A stretch of DNA of 64,000 nt from Plut-88900 sp965116945 (GTDB taxonomy: Bacteria; Chloroflexota; Dehalococcoidia; Plut-88900), in NCBI GenBank assembly GCA_965116945.1, contig OZ220734.1:2356001-2420000 (forward strand). Reading direction: 5' to 3'. The notes under the pieces were generated by a model that saw nothing but the letters and a program-made list of their open reading frames with translations, did no database searches and had not been told where the DNA came from. Both the position numbers and the translations under genes were made by a program. Of this stretch, positions 1 to 9,043 are shown in pieces (within the stretch, counting starts at the first letter, position 1; every line of letters begins with the position of its first letter).

Positions 1-48
1 AAGTGCATGATGGTGGCTCGAGCACCTGTGGCGACCCCAGCGGGCTAA
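1..48 (+). CDS. Possible C-terminal end of an upstream gene (partial)
   Basis: Frame 1 is open from the window edge and stops with TAA at 46-48, giving only 15 residues. It would end 15 nt before the Rieske oxygenase start, as expected of an upstream operon member. The fragment is too short to assign, and another frame is also open through this stretch, so this is a weak call. Confidence 0.2.
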   Translation, partial: KCMMVARAPVATPAG

Positions 49-63
49 GGAAAGCAGGGCAGT

Positions 64-1356
64 ATGGTAAGCACAGCACCGAGAACAGAGGAACCAGTCG
101 GCATCGCAGAGGTGCGCCCCGACCGGGGGGACGAAGCCTTTGGAGCTTCGCAGGTCGGGCCCTTCGACTACGTGCCGAGGGTCGGGTTCCGGGAGTACTG
201 GTACCCGGGGATCTGGTCGAAGAAGGTGGGGCGGAAGCCGGTCAACCTGAAGATGCTAGGGGATGAGCTGGTCATGTTTCGGGGTAAGGACGGCAACGTT
301 GTCGCTCTCAATGAGTGGTGTCCGCACCGCGGGGCTCGGCTTTCCAGGGGGTTCTGCGAGTTCGAGGGCACCGTCACCTGTCCATACCACGGGTACACCT
401 TTGACGAGACGGGCAAGTGTGTAGCAGGCCTGATTGAGAACACAAAGTCGCCGCTCATTGGAAAGATGCGATCCCGAAAATACCCAACCGCCGAATGGAA
501 GGGCATTGTGTTCATCTGGATGGGGCAGACCGAACCCGTCCCCCTTGAAGAGGACTTCCCCTGGGAGTTCAGGGACGCCACGTTAAATGACCGGCGCTAC
601 ACTCGGGTCAAGGACTGGGAAGTCAACTGGACTGAGCCCGTCAATCAGGGCATCGACTACCACGAGTTTTACCTGCACCGCAATGTCAACTTCTGGCGTT
701 TGATCGACTGGCGGCTTCCCTTCTGGCGGCCCAAGCCTGTGTACACGGGCGGCGTCAAAATTGTTGAGGAGGGTGACAATTTCATTACCCTCCACCAGAA
801 GAATGTCGTCTTCGGGCAGGCGGAGTTCCCGGGCCTGGGCAAATGGCCCCGGAAGACGTGGTGGCGCAAGCTAAAGTCGCCGGAGGCGCCGGTGTCGGGC
901 TCCATGCCTTCGGCCAAGGGTGAGGACGCCTGGGCGACGTATAACCACAACTACGAGCTGCCCAGCAAGGTACGGGTGTGTGTCGGGAGCTTTGTGCACC
1001 TGAGGTGGGGCGTGCCATTAGACGAGCACAACACCCGCATGTGGACGTTCACCCTGTGCAAAACGCCCAGGACGCTCCTCGGCCGGTTCTGGCAGGACGT
1101 GTGGTACTACTTCTGGCGGAAGCCCGCGGCAGTCATAGCCATCAACGAGAAAGAAGACCTCGTGGTTTTCAAGAAGGAGAGACTGAACCTGGACTTGCCG
1201 CAGAAGCTCTCCGGGCTGGACATAGGGGTGATCAGGTTCCGCAACCACCTGGCGAGAAGGTCTCGGGACTTCCGGAGGCTGGGCGGGGCGGTGGGGTGCG
1301 AGAAGCAGCCGCCGGATCCGCAGTTTAACGGGCACCACAACGGCGCCACGGGCTAG
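64..1356 (+). CDS. Rieske [2Fe-2S] ring-hydroxylating oxygenase, alpha subunit
   Basis: This 430-residue protein should be the catalytic subunit of a non-heme iron oxygenase that uses a Rieske cluster to hydroxylate or demethylate an aromatic or similar substrate in the cytoplasm. The Rieske ligands are visible as C86-x-H88 (CPHRGA) and C106-x2-H109 (CPYHGY). The mononuclear iron site is suggested by H200 and H205 in DYHEFYLHR. The length fits single-component alpha subunits. No reductase or ferredoxin gene adjoins it, so electron donors must lie elsewhere. The ATG follows a purine-rich AAGGAAAGCAGGG stretch. The substrate cannot be predicted. A strong hairpin follows the gene. Confidence 0.9.
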   Translation: MVSTAPRTEEPVGIAEVRPDRGDEAFGASQVGPFDYVPRVGFREYWYPGIWSKKVGRKPVNLKMLGDELVMFRGKDGNVVALNEWCPHRGARLSRGFCEFEGTVTCPYHGYTFDETGKCVAGLIENTKSPLIGKMRSRKYPTAEWKGIVFIWMGQTEPVPLEEDFPWEFRDATLNDRRYTRVKDWEVNWTEPVNQGIDYHEFYLHRNVNFWRLIDWRLPFWRPKPVYTGGVKIVEEGDNFITLHQKNVVFGQAEFPGLGKWPRKTWWRKLKSPEAPVSGSMPSAKGEDAWATYNHNYELPSKVRVCVGSFVHLRWGVPLDEHNTRMWTFTLCKTPRTLLGRFWQDVWYYFWRKPAAVIAINEKEDLVVFKKERLNLDLPQKLSGLDIGVIRFRNHLARRSRDFRRLGGAVGCEKQPPDPQFNGHHNGATG

Positions 1357-1390
1357 CTAGGCTGCTTCAATCTTTGCAAACCCTATAGCA

Positions 1391-1424
1391 ACGCCCCACC
1401 GATGTCGGTGGGGCGTCTCCTTTT
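1391..1424 (+). terminator. Intrinsic terminator after the Rieske oxygenase
   Basis: A perfect 12-bp inverted repeat (1391-1402 with 1405-1416, ACGCCCCACCGA / TCGGTGGGGCGT) is followed by CTCCTTTT. It lies 35 nt past the Rieske stop and before the convergent amidohydrolase. The T-tract is on the + strand only, so it mainly serves the Rieske transcript. Confidence 0.8.
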
Positions 1425-1442
1425 GCAAATGCCTGGCTGGAG

Positions 1443-2603
1443 CTAGTTAAAGCCGTAGAGGTTGGCGGCGTTTTCGCAGACTATCTTTCGGTAGACGTCG
1501 GGCTCCAGGTGGCCGAGGGTCTCCTGGATGACCTTGCGGGACTCGGGGAAGACGCCGTCGGGGTGGGGGTAGTCAGAGCCCCACATGATGCTGTCCACGC
1601 CAATCCTGTTGACCTGGTCCATGGAGACGTACTCATATTGGAAGGTGGAGTATCCCTGCCTGCGCCAGTATTCGCTGGGCTTCAGGTTGAGCCCGAGTCT
1701 GAAGAACTTGTCCTCGTATTCCATGTCCAACCGCTCGATGACGTAGGGGATCCACCCTATGCCGCACTCCCCGAGCACGAACTTGAAGTCCGGGAAACGC
1801 TCGCAGGCGCCGGAAAGGACCACTCCCGAAACTATCTCGGCGCCTGAAAGCTGGAAGGTGACGGTGGTCATGCCGTGGTAAATCGGGCCGAATTCGGCCT
1901 CGTCCTCGGGGTCGGGTGCGCGCAATTCGAGACCCAAAGTGTGGAAAGAGACGGGCATACCCAGTTCCTGGGATGTCTCCCATAGCGGGTCCCATGCGGT
2001 GTGATACATGGGCTTGGTCATCTTCTTCACGTTGATCTCGGCACCGCGCAGGCCGGAGTCGGCGGCGAGGCGGAGCTGTCGGGCGGCGTCCTGGGGGTCA
2101 TGGACGCTGAGGCATCCGAGGGCGGCAAGACGCTGCGGGTTGGCCTTTACGAAATCGCCCACCCAGGCGTTGTAGACATCGTAGACCGTGGCCAGAACCC
2201 TCGGGTCTTCGAAGCCGGGGATGGAGAAGGCTCCGCCGCCGATGGCGAGAATGCCGTACATCACTTCGGCGTCTATGCCGTCTATGTCCTGGTCTTTGAT
2301 GCGGAGGTCGATATCGGACGGGTGGTAGATGCCTTCGTCGATGCCGGAGAAGAAGCCAACATCGTCCATCTTGTCCAGGAGCTTGGACTGGCCCCGGACG
2401 TACCTGCTGAAGTTTCCGGTCAGGCCCCCACCCCCAACCCCTGCGACATCGACGTCGCCTACCATCCACCGTGGCCCCTTGTCGGTGTCCTTGATGCGGG
2501 GCATACGGTCCTTCATGGCCGCCGGCGCCCCTTCAACAAACATGTCACCTGGAAGCCATGTTATGTCGAGATGTGTGTCTGCCGATATGATGCCATAGCT
2601 CAT
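1443..2603 (-). CDS. Amidohydrolase-related TIM-barrel hydrolase (amidohydrolase 2 family)
   Basis: The 386-residue protein opens with SADTHLD, the metal-binding motif of the amidohydrolase 2 family, and has the C-terminal GSDYPHPDG motif that places the last metal-ligand Asp. Members hydrolyse or decarboxylate cyclic and aromatic acids (the ACMSD and gamma-resorcylate decarboxylase group); the exact reaction cannot be told. It has paralogues at 14139-14999 and 22366-23451. The ATG at 2603 gives the family's usual N-terminus directly before the metal motif. It is probably cotranscribed with the M24 gene upstream (42-nt gap). Confidence 0.85.
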   Translation of the reverse strand: MSYGIISADTHLDITWLPGDMFVEGAPAAMKDRMPRIKDTDKGPRWMVGDVDVAGVGGGGLTGNFSRYVRGQSKLLDKMDDVGFFSGIDEGIYHPSDIDLRIKDQDIDGIDAEVMYGILAIGGGAFSIPGFEDPRVLATVYDVYNAWVGDFVKANPQRLAALGCLSVHDPQDAARQLRLAADSGLRGAEINVKKMTKPMYHTAWDPLWETSQELGMPVSFHTLGLELRAPDPEDEAEFGPIYHGMTTVTFQLSGAEIVSGVVLSGACERFPDFKFVLGECGIGWIPYVIERLDMEYEDKFFRLGLNLKPSEYWRRQGYSTFQYEYVSMDQVNRIGVDSIMWGSDYPHPDGVFPESRKVIQETLGHLEPDVYRKIVCENAANLYGFN

Positions 2604-2645
2604 AAGTCGTGCGCCTGCCTTTCCTTTTATGTAACGTATCTTAGT

Positions 2646-3818
2646 CTACCCCATAACGAACAATTCTCTCGAAAAGTTGGTGATGACCTCGTGGCCCGAC
2701 TCCGTAACGGCAACCGTTTCGCTGGTCCCGACACCGTACTCCCCATTCTCCCTCAACGCCGGCACGACGTGGAAAACCATGCCGGCGCGGAGCTCACGTT
2801 CATCGTGGTGTTTAAGGTCGATGATGTGGCCCTCGCCCCAGGTGGGCGGGTAGCCGACCCCGAGGCCATAACCCACGCGTTTCCTGAAATGTGGCTCAAA
2901 GCCGCGGGCGTCGATGACCTTCTGACACGCCTCTTGCACATCCCTGGACCGGACCCCGGGCTTGATCACCTCAATGGCGGCTTCCATTGATTCCCTGCAA
3001 GCGTCATACATGCGTCGGAGGTCGGGGCCGGCCTCTCCGACGGCAGCTGTCCGGAACAGAGGGGACGTATAGCGGTTGTAGGTGGCGCCTATTTCTATTG
3101 CCACGGGATCGCCGCGCTCCAACGGTCTCCGATGATAGGTAGTGTGGGCAAGCCCCGACTTATAACCGGCAGTCACAATCGGACTGTTGCAGAAGAACTC
3201 TCCGCCCGTATCCGTCATTGCACGGTAGGATGCTGCGGCCACCTCGTTTTCGGTCTTGCCAACTGCGATGGCATCGACAGCGGCCTGCATACCAGCCTCT
3301 GTGCTCCGGGCGGCTCTGCGGAAGTAGTCAAGCTCAAGTTCCGACTTGATTAGCCGCACGGACTCGACGATTCCCGTGCCGTCCGAGAGTCGCTCCCCGA
3401 CCATCTCGTTGAGTTTGTTATACGATCCAACAGTGAGGAAGGGGCTGGTCTGCTCGGCGCCCAGGCTGGCGTTGGAGAGGCCAAGGTCGCTGAGCGTGCG
3501 GACAACTGCGGCCTCGGGCTCTTCGTGGTCCTGGTAGGTTTCGATGGAGTCGGTCCAGGAAGTGGCGAGAGCGATGGGCCGCTCGAGGAGCCGAAGGACG
3601 AGGACGGGGTTGCCGGTCATTGGTACGACGAGGCATTGCCAGTTGTTGAAGCCCGCCGTGTTGTAGCCAGTAAGGTAGAACAGGTTGGACGGAGAGAACT
3701 GCAACAGGACGTCCATGCCCTTCTGTTGCATGCCCTGGCGCACCTTGGCTAGTCGTGCTTCGAACTCCTCTTTCGGAAAGGTTTCGCCGAATCGTTCTCC
3801 GTATGTCAAGCTTCTCAC
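2646..3818 (-). CDS. M24 (pita-bread) family hydrolase, creatinase / ectoine hydrolase type
   Basis: This 390-residue protein has the N-terminal creatinase domain and C-terminal pita-bread fold of M24 proteins. By eye most of the five metal ligands of true aminopeptidases are replaced: E242 and P253 stand where two Asp are expected, Y317 replaces the His of GHG, and Val replaces the first C-terminal Glu; E367 is kept. This matches metal-independent creatinase and DoeA-type ectoine hydrolases better than prolidase. Substrates are probably small C-N compounds. The first start is GTG 3818, but the GAGGAG sequence is better spaced for a TTG at 3809. Confidence 0.8.
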   Translation of the reverse strand: MRSLTYGERFGETFPKEEFEARLAKVRQGMQQKGMDVLLQFSPSNLFYLTGYNTAGFNNWQCLVVPMTGNPVLVLRLLERPIALATSWTDSIETYQDHEEPEAAVVRTLSDLGLSNASLGAEQTSPFLTVGSYNKLNEMVGERLSDGTGIVESVRLIKSELELDYFRRAARSTEAGMQAAVDAIAVGKTENEVAAASYRAMTDTGGEFFCNSPIVTAGYKSGLAHTTYHRRPLERGDPVAIEIGATYNRYTSPLFRTAAVGEAGPDLRRMYDACRESMEAAIEVIKPGVRSRDVQEACQKVIDARGFEPHFRKRVGYGLGVGYPPTWGEGHIIDLKHHDERELRAGMVFHVVPALRENGEYGVGTSETVAVTESGHEVITNFSRELFVMG

Positions 3819-3842
3819 TCCTCAGTCTCTATAATCAGGCTC

Positions 3843-5234
3843 CTAAAATTCAGGCATCACCCAGCCGCCGAAGCGTTCCTCAGCATAGGCAAGGACGGCC
3901 AGGACGATGTCCTCGCGCCAGGGTCTGGCGACAATCTGAACGTCGATGGGCAGGCCCTCGGGGGAGGTCCCTGCCCGGACAACGCCTCCCGGCCAACCCG
4001 TGAGGTTATACGCCGAGGTGTGGCTGTATTCCCTGTAGATACCTCCCAGCTTCCACGTACCGTGGGGCAGGGCAGGGAAGGCGGCGGTCGGGCAGATGAT
4101 AATGTCGTAGTCCTGGATGAAAGCCAGCATGTCGGACCGGTAGTCGTCCAACTCCTCGAGAAGCTTCATCAACTCTGCGCTGGACACGGGTTCCACGGTG
4201 CCCTGCCGACGCCCGATCTCCTCGCTCACCTCTTTAGTTCCCGCAGCGTCCAGCATCCTTTGAATCCAGGCGCCACCATCGGCGTATTCGATGCTTTCGT
4301 AGAGTCGGGTGGCCTGCTTCAGGGCCTCGGGCACCGACTCTTCGACGTGCACGCCCGCTTCCTCCAGTGCTGAGGCAACGGCGTTGACCATAGTCGTAGT
4401 TTCCGCTGTCGGTTCGATGTTGCCGTTGTTGGAATGGACTGCCGCCCTGAGTCCCTTGAGTTGCACATCGGCAGGATCAAGCAGCGCCATGGGCACGAGT
4501 CCCGGGTCCCGACCATCGGGACCCGCTATCACCCTTAACACCAGGTCCAGGTCTTCGACATACCGGGTCATGGGACCAATTGTCGTTAGAGCATCCAGCG
4601 CTCCCATGCCCCAGGGAACGATGTGCCCGGTCCTGGAGACTCGACCCGACGTGGGTTTGATACCAGCTATTCCGCAGACGTGGGCCGGGGCCCGGATGCT
4701 GCCTCCGGTGTCGCTGCCCAGGTCGAAGGGCACGCCTCCCGACGACACTATGGCCGCCGCACCACCACTGCTGCCGTTGGGACTGCGTTCAAGGTCGTAG
4801 GGGTTGTTGGTGCGCCCGTAGACGAGGTTGTCGGTCTCGCCGTGGAGGGTCAGCTCGGGGGTGTTGGTCTTGCCAAGCAGGATTGCGCCCGCCTCCCGCA
4901 GCCGCTTGACCACCGTCGCATCTTCATCGGGCACGAATTTTGCCCTGCCGAGGGTGCCACCTGTGCTGATTACACCCTCAGTGTCCAGGGAGTCCTTGAT
5001 AGTCATAGGGACGCCGTGAAGGGGACCAAGCGCTTCGCCTCGGGAGCGGGCTTCATCTGCCGCCTTCGCCTCATCCCTAGCCCGGTCAGCACAGAACCTG
5101 ACGACGGCGTTTAGCTTCCCGTTCACCTCTTCGATACGGGACAGGCATCCATCTACCAACTCCACCGCCGACACCTCGCCCTGCTTTACAAGCCCCGCCA
5201 AAGTCTTGGCCGACGAATAAATCACGTTCTCCAT
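3843..5234 (-). CDS. Amidase (amidase signature family)
   Basis: This enzyme should hydrolyse an amide by a Ser-cisSer-Lys triad. The Lys is in VPMTIKD, the cis-Ser in NGSSGGAAA and the nucleophilic Ser in DTGGSIRAP. The ATG at 5234 is chosen because GGAGGGAG lies 8-10 nt upstream; the open frame continues to 5330 but would then reach into the divergent gene. It gives 463 residues, normal for the family. GatA is unlikely because no gatB or gatC is nearby. It is 24 nt upstream of the M24 gene and probably cotranscribed, which suggests a two-step cleavage of amide-containing compounds. Confidence 0.88.
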   Translation of the reverse strand: MENVIYSSAKTLAGLVKQGEVSAVELVDGCLSRIEEVNGKLNAVVRFCADRARDEAKAADEARSRGEALGPLHGVPMTIKDSLDTEGVISTGGTLGRAKFVPDEDATVVKRLREAGAILLGKTNTPELTLHGETDNLVYGRTNNPYDLERSPNGSSGGAAAIVSSGGVPFDLGSDTGGSIRAPAHVCGIAGIKPTSGRVSRTGHIVPWGMGALDALTTIGPMTRYVEDLDLVLRVIAGPDGRDPGLVPMALLDPADVQLKGLRAAVHSNNGNIEPTAETTTMVNAVASALEEAGVHVEESVPEALKQATRLYESIEYADGGAWIQRMLDAAGTKEVSEEIGRRQGTVEPVSSAELMKLLEELDDYRSDMLAFIQDYDIIICPTAAFPALPHGTWKLGGIYREYSHTSAYNLTGWPGGVVRAGTSPEGLPIDVQIVARPWREDIVLAVLAYAEERFGGWVMPEF

Positions 5235-5352
5235 TTCAGGCTCTCCCTCCGAGGCTAGCAGCGTGGGGCAAGGGTAATACTCTGCGGCCCATTGTTCAAT
5301 CAGGCTACTCTTGCACAATCCTTCACCCATCCCCTATCCTCCCCCCCAGCCC

Positions 5353-6579
5353 ATGAATGCCCGTGACCCTATCGAAAGACCCCTCGACGGAGTAAAGGTC
5401 CTGGACCTGAGTCTCGGCCTGTCCGGTGGATACTGCACCAAGATGCTGCGGAACCTGGGCGCCGATGTTATCAAGGTGGAGCCCCGGGACACGGGAGACG
5501 ACGTCCGCAGCGTTGGCCCGTTTCTTAATGATGAGCCCAACATCGAAACCTCCGCGCCGTTTCTTTACCTGAACCAGGGGAAGAAGAGCGTTACGCTGGA
5601 TCTCAGCCATCCTGACGCGCGAAACATCATCGAACAACTGGCCGCCGAGTCGGACGTGGTTGTTGAGTCCTTCAAACCGGGATATCTGTCGGGGTTAGGC
5701 TTGGACTACGATCGTCTTGAGAAGGTGAACCCGACGCTCATTATGGCGTCCATCTCGTATTTCGGGCAGGAGGGGCCTTACAGCCAATACGAGGGGTCGG
5801 AGATTGTAGCGTACGCCTTCAGCGGATACATGTACATTACCGGCGATCCCGACCGAGAGCCACTAAAGGCCGGAGGCTATCAGTCGGAGTACCACGGGGG
5901 CATATCTGCAGCGATGGCCGTACTGGCGGCGCTGAACTACCGGGACCTCACGGGTGAAGGGCAGTACATAGACGTCTCGACGGTGGAGGCCATAGCGTCC
6001 ACCTTTGAAGGCGTCTCCTACTACTCCATGCATGAGCGTGAGAACGTTCTGCCTCGCCGCCAGGGCACCCGCCTTATTCACACTAGCCACCGGGCCCCTT
6101 ATCCCTCCACTCTGCTTCCCTGCAAGGACGGGTGGATGCACATCCACTACTCGCCGTCATTCCCGGACGGCCTCGCCACGCTTACGGGCAATGGTCGGCT
6201 GGCCGAAGACGAGGTGATGACTGCCATGTCGGGGCACGCGGACGAGATAGACGATTTAGTTGCGGACTGGATGAAAGACTTGACCCGCGAAGAAGTCTTC
6301 GAGCTTTCCCAGGAGTTGCGAATTCCCAACACCAAGGTCCAGTCCATCCCCGAAGTAATGTCCGACTCCCAGAACGAAGCCCGGACCTTCTTCCGTGAAG
6401 CGGACCATCCCGTGGCGGGGACGCTGAAATATCCGGGCACACCCCTTGCGCCGTGGGCCAACGGTGAATCACCGGAACGGGCTCCACTGCTGGGCGAGCA
6501 CACCGTCGATGTGCTCCGCGATGACCTAAACATGTCCGATTCAGAGATCACGCGACTCAGGGACAAGGGAGCCATATAG
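5353..6579 (+). CDS. Type III (CaiB/BaiF) CoA-transferase, subunit 1
   Basis: The protein is a family III CoA-transferase, which moves CoA between carboxylic acids through acyl-enzyme intermediates. It has the N-terminal GVKVLDLS and GADVIKVEP segments and the later GEGQYIDVS segment. Where the family has its catalytic Asp, about 30 residues before GEGQ, I read Glu (E179 in SEYHGG). The next gene encodes a second member that keeps Asp, so the two may form a heteromer with one active subunit, as in BbsEF-type enzymes. The ATG at 5353 is chosen; TTG 5311 is in frame but overlaps the divergent promoter region. No clear Shine-Dalgarno is seen. Confidence 0.85.
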   Translation: MNARDPIERPLDGVKVLDLSLGLSGGYCTKMLRNLGADVIKVEPRDTGDDVRSVGPFLNDEPNIETSAPFLYLNQGKKSVTLDLSHPDARNIIEQLAAESDVVVESFKPGYLSGLGLDYDRLEKVNPTLIMASISYFGQEGPYSQYEGSEIVAYAFSGYMYITGDPDREPLKAGGYQSEYHGGISAAMAVLAALNYRDLTGEGQYIDVSTVEAIASTFEGVSYYSMHERENVLPRRQGTRLIHTSHRAPYPSTLLPCKDGWMHIHYSPSFPDGLATLTGNGRLAEDEVMTAMSGHADEIDDLVADWMKDLTREEVFELSQELRIPNTKVQSIPEVMSDSQNEARTFFREADHPVAGTLKYPGTPLAPWANGESPERAPLLGEHTVDVLRDDLNMSDSEITRLRDKGAI

Positions 6580-6581
6580 CC

Positions 6582-7838
6582 TTGCCGCCCGATCGGAAGA
6601 AACCCCTGCCCCTCACCGGCGTCCGGGTGCTGGACCTGACCAACGTGATTGCGGGGCCTGTGGCTACGCGTATGCTGTCGCACCTCGGGGCGGAAGTGAT
6701 CAAGATCGAGCTGCCGTGGGGACGGAGCGTGGGGAACATGGCCATCTTCACGACGGACAAGAGCGTGGAACGCCCTTACAACAGAAATGCGGGCTTCAAC
6801 GAAGTCAACCGGGCCAAACTGAGCCTGGCCCTAGATTTGGCCGCCACCCGAGGAAAGGCCATTTTCGAAGAGCTGGTATCTGTAAGCGATGTCGTTATCG
6901 AAAACTACAGCCCCCGCGTTATGCCCAATCTCGGTCTCACCTACGAACACCTGCGCACCCTCCGGCCCGACCTGATAATGGTCGCGATGCCGGCGCTCGG
7001 GAGTCCGGGGCCCTGGAGCAACTACATTTCCTTCGGGCCAGGGACGGAGGCGCTGGGGGGTATGTGTCACGTCACAGGGTACGAGGACCGGGGCCCGAGC
7101 AAGCCGGGCAACTTCTACAGCGACCAGACTGCCGCCTTTCACGTAGCCACGGCAATCATGGCTGCGATCTGGAAACGTCGACGCACGGGCCAGGGCAAGC
7201 GGCTCGAAATGGTGCTCAGGGAAGTGACGATGGCGGTTATCGGCGAGAAGTTCCTGGAGTATCAGCTCACCGGTCGGGGGCCGGAGCGTGTCGGCAACAG
7301 ACACCACGGGATGGCGCCCCACAATGTGTACCGATGCAAAGGCGAGGATGCGTGGGTGGCGATCGCCGTTGCAACGGATGAAGAGTTCGGAAGGCTTGCT
7401 GAGGCCACGGGCAATCCTGGTTGGGCAACGGACAAGCGCTATTCAACTACCGCGGACCGACTCCACAACCAGGACGAACTTGATACTGCCTTACAGGAAT
7501 GGACGCTTCAGCGGACCCCACAGGATGCTATGCACCACCTTCAGGCATCCGGGGTGAGGGCAGGGGCCGTTCTCAAAGCCCCCGAGACCCTCGCCGCCCC
7601 TCACTACGAAGCCCGGGGCTTCGTAGACCACACCCATCATCCGGAAGGTGGGGACTTCAAGCATCCCGGAGTTTCGTTCAAATCATCGGGGCCGTTGACG
7701 TCTCTGGGGCGTCGGGCGCCGTTGTTTGCAGAGCACAACGACTGGGCTATCGGCGAGCTGTTGGGACATTCTTCGTCGGATGTGGAAACCCTTCACGAGG
7801 AGGGTGTCGCTCCCCTGGTCCCGGTGGTCAGGAAATAG
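6582..7838 (+). CDS. Type III (CaiB/BaiF) CoA-transferase, subunit 2
   Basis: This second family III CoA-transferase (418 residues) starts with TTG two bases after the stop of subunit 1, so translation is probably coupled. It has GVRVLDLT, GAEVIKIELPWG and TGQGK segments. The catalytic Asp appears to be D181 (YSDQTAAFH), whereas subunit 1 has Glu there. It likely activates a carboxylic acid as its CoA thioester for the beta-oxidation genes downstream. The two proteins resemble each other in length and order of motifs but are clearly diverged, as expected of a heteromeric pair rather than a recent duplication. Confidence 0.85.
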   Translation: MPPDRKKPLPLTGVRVLDLTNVIAGPVATRMLSHLGAEVIKIELPWGRSVGNMAIFTTDKSVERPYNRNAGFNEVNRAKLSLALDLAATRGKAIFEELVSVSDVVIENYSPRVMPNLGLTYEHLRTLRPDLIMVAMPALGSPGPWSNYISFGPGTEALGGMCHVTGYEDRGPSKPGNFYSDQTAAFHVATAIMAAIWKRRRTGQGKRLEMVLREVTMAVIGEKFLEYQLTGRGPERVGNRHHGMAPHNVYRCKGEDAWVAIAVATDEEFGRLAEATGNPGWATDKRYSTTADRLHNQDELDTALQEWTLQRTPQDAMHHLQASGVRAGAVLKAPETLAAPHYEARGFVDHTHHPEGGDFKHPGVSFKSSGPLTSLGRRAPLFAEHNDWAIGELLGHSSSDVETLHEEGVAPLVPVVRK

Positions 7839-7909
7839 CCAAGACGCCCCTCTGATGGCACAATAGACCGCACCAACGCAAAACCTCTCCTGATTGGAGG
7901 TCAAGGCGA

Positions 7910-9040
7910 ATGTCACTCAAGGATAAGTATTGCATAGTCGGGGCGGCTACGACTAAGTTTGGCCGGGTGCCGGGGGTCTCGCCCCTCCAGTTCACCGTTG
8001 AAGCGGCCAAGCTGGCCATTGAGGACGCGGGACTAGAGAAGGACGACGTGGACGCCGTTCTCTGCAAGTATCCTCCCACGGGATTCAAGAGCCTGTGGGC
8101 CCACAAGGTCTCCCAGGCGCTCGGAATCCAGCCCGTAATCGCCGCGACAATCGACCAGGCTGGGGCCACGAACCTGGGCCTCGTCCAGTACGCCATGATG
8201 GCAATCGAAGCGGGTCTGATAACCACCGCCGTCTGCTGCTATGGAGACAACCCTCTATCTGGGAAACCGGGCACCTACGGAAGGCCCGTGGGGACTGACG
8301 CCGCATACGGGTTCATCGGGGCGCCAGCCGGTTACTCGATGATCGCCCAGCGGCACATGACCGAGTTCGAGACGACGAGTGAGCAGTTGGGTGAAGTCGC
8401 TGTTTCGACTCGGGCCTGGGCTTCGAAGAACCCCAACGCCCACAAGCGGGACCCGATCACGCTGGAGGACCACCAGGCGTCGCGTTATGTCACCTGGCCC
8501 CTGCATCTCCTGGACTGCTGCCTGGTCTCCGACGGCGGGGCGGCAGTAGTGGTCACTTCCGCCGACAGGGCCAAGCACCTGAGGAAGCCTCCCGTGTACG
8601 TCATGGGTATAGGGCAGCACCATATCGCGTGGGACCTGCCCCACCGCCCCACCCTTACCACCAGCGGGGCAAAGATCTCCGGCGAGAAGGCGTTTGCAAT
8701 GGCGGGCGTCGGGCCCGGGGACATCGATGTCTGTGAAATATATGACTGCTTCACGATAGTCCCCATCATCACCCTGGAGGACTACGGGTTCTGCGCCAAG
8801 GGCGAGGGTGGGGCGTTCGTAGCGGACGGCCGCACGGGCCCCGACGGGTCGCTTCCCATGAACACGGGCGGAGGGCTCCTTTCCGAGAGCGGAATGGCCG
8901 GAATGCAGCTCCTGGTCGAGGGGGTGCGGCAACTGCGCGGCGAATGCGGAGACCGGCAGGTACAGGGCGCGGAGACTGCCCTGGTCAGCGGGCAGGGCGG
9001 GATCATGCACACCCACGCCACTGCGATCCTGCGGAGGTAG
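7910..9040 (+). CDS. Thiolase-superfamily protein, SCP2/Ltp2 or BbsB type
   Basis: The 376-residue protein belongs to the non-decarboxylating thiolase family that pairs with DUF35 OB-fold proteins. It has the EIYDCFT segment, the GGG-containing NTGGGLLSESG segment and a C-terminal VSGQGG segment. The usual thiolase residues look altered: AGATNLG has no nucleophilic Cys, the GHP His is absent, and the C-terminal Cys is not seen. Ltp2-type aldolases also lack the Cys nucleophile, so retro-aldol cleavage is an alternative to thiolysis. GGAGG lies 10 nt before the ATG. The DUF35 partner starts 3 nt after the stop. Confidence 0.82.
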   Translation: MSLKDKYCIVGAATTKFGRVPGVSPLQFTVEAAKLAIEDAGLEKDDVDAVLCKYPPTGFKSLWAHKVSQALGIQPVIAATIDQAGATNLGLVQYAMMAIEAGLITTAVCCYGDNPLSGKPGTYGRPVGTDAAYGFIGAPAGYSMIAQRHMTEFETTSEQLGEVAVSTRAWASKNPNAHKRDPITLEDHQASRYVTWPLHLLDCCLVSDGGAAVVVTSADRAKHLRKPPVYVMGIGQHHIAWDLPHRPTLTTSGAKISGEKAFAMAGVGPGDIDVCEIYDCFTIVPIITLEDYGFCAKGEGGAFVADGRTGPDGSLPMNTGGGLLSESGMAGMQLLVEGVRQLRGECGDRQVQGAETALVSGQGGIMHTHATAILRR

Positions 9041-9043
9041 TCC

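Noticed and set aside
2001..2990. A 329-residue open frame on the + strand across the amidohydrolase and M24 genes
   Set aside because: It spans two real genes of the opposite strand and their gap; no domain is recognisable.
5311..5352. TTG start at 5311 for the first CoA-transferase
   Set aside because: It adds a Pro-rich tail not typical of the family and reaches into the divergent control region; ATG 5353 is preferred, though it lacks a clear ribosome-binding site.
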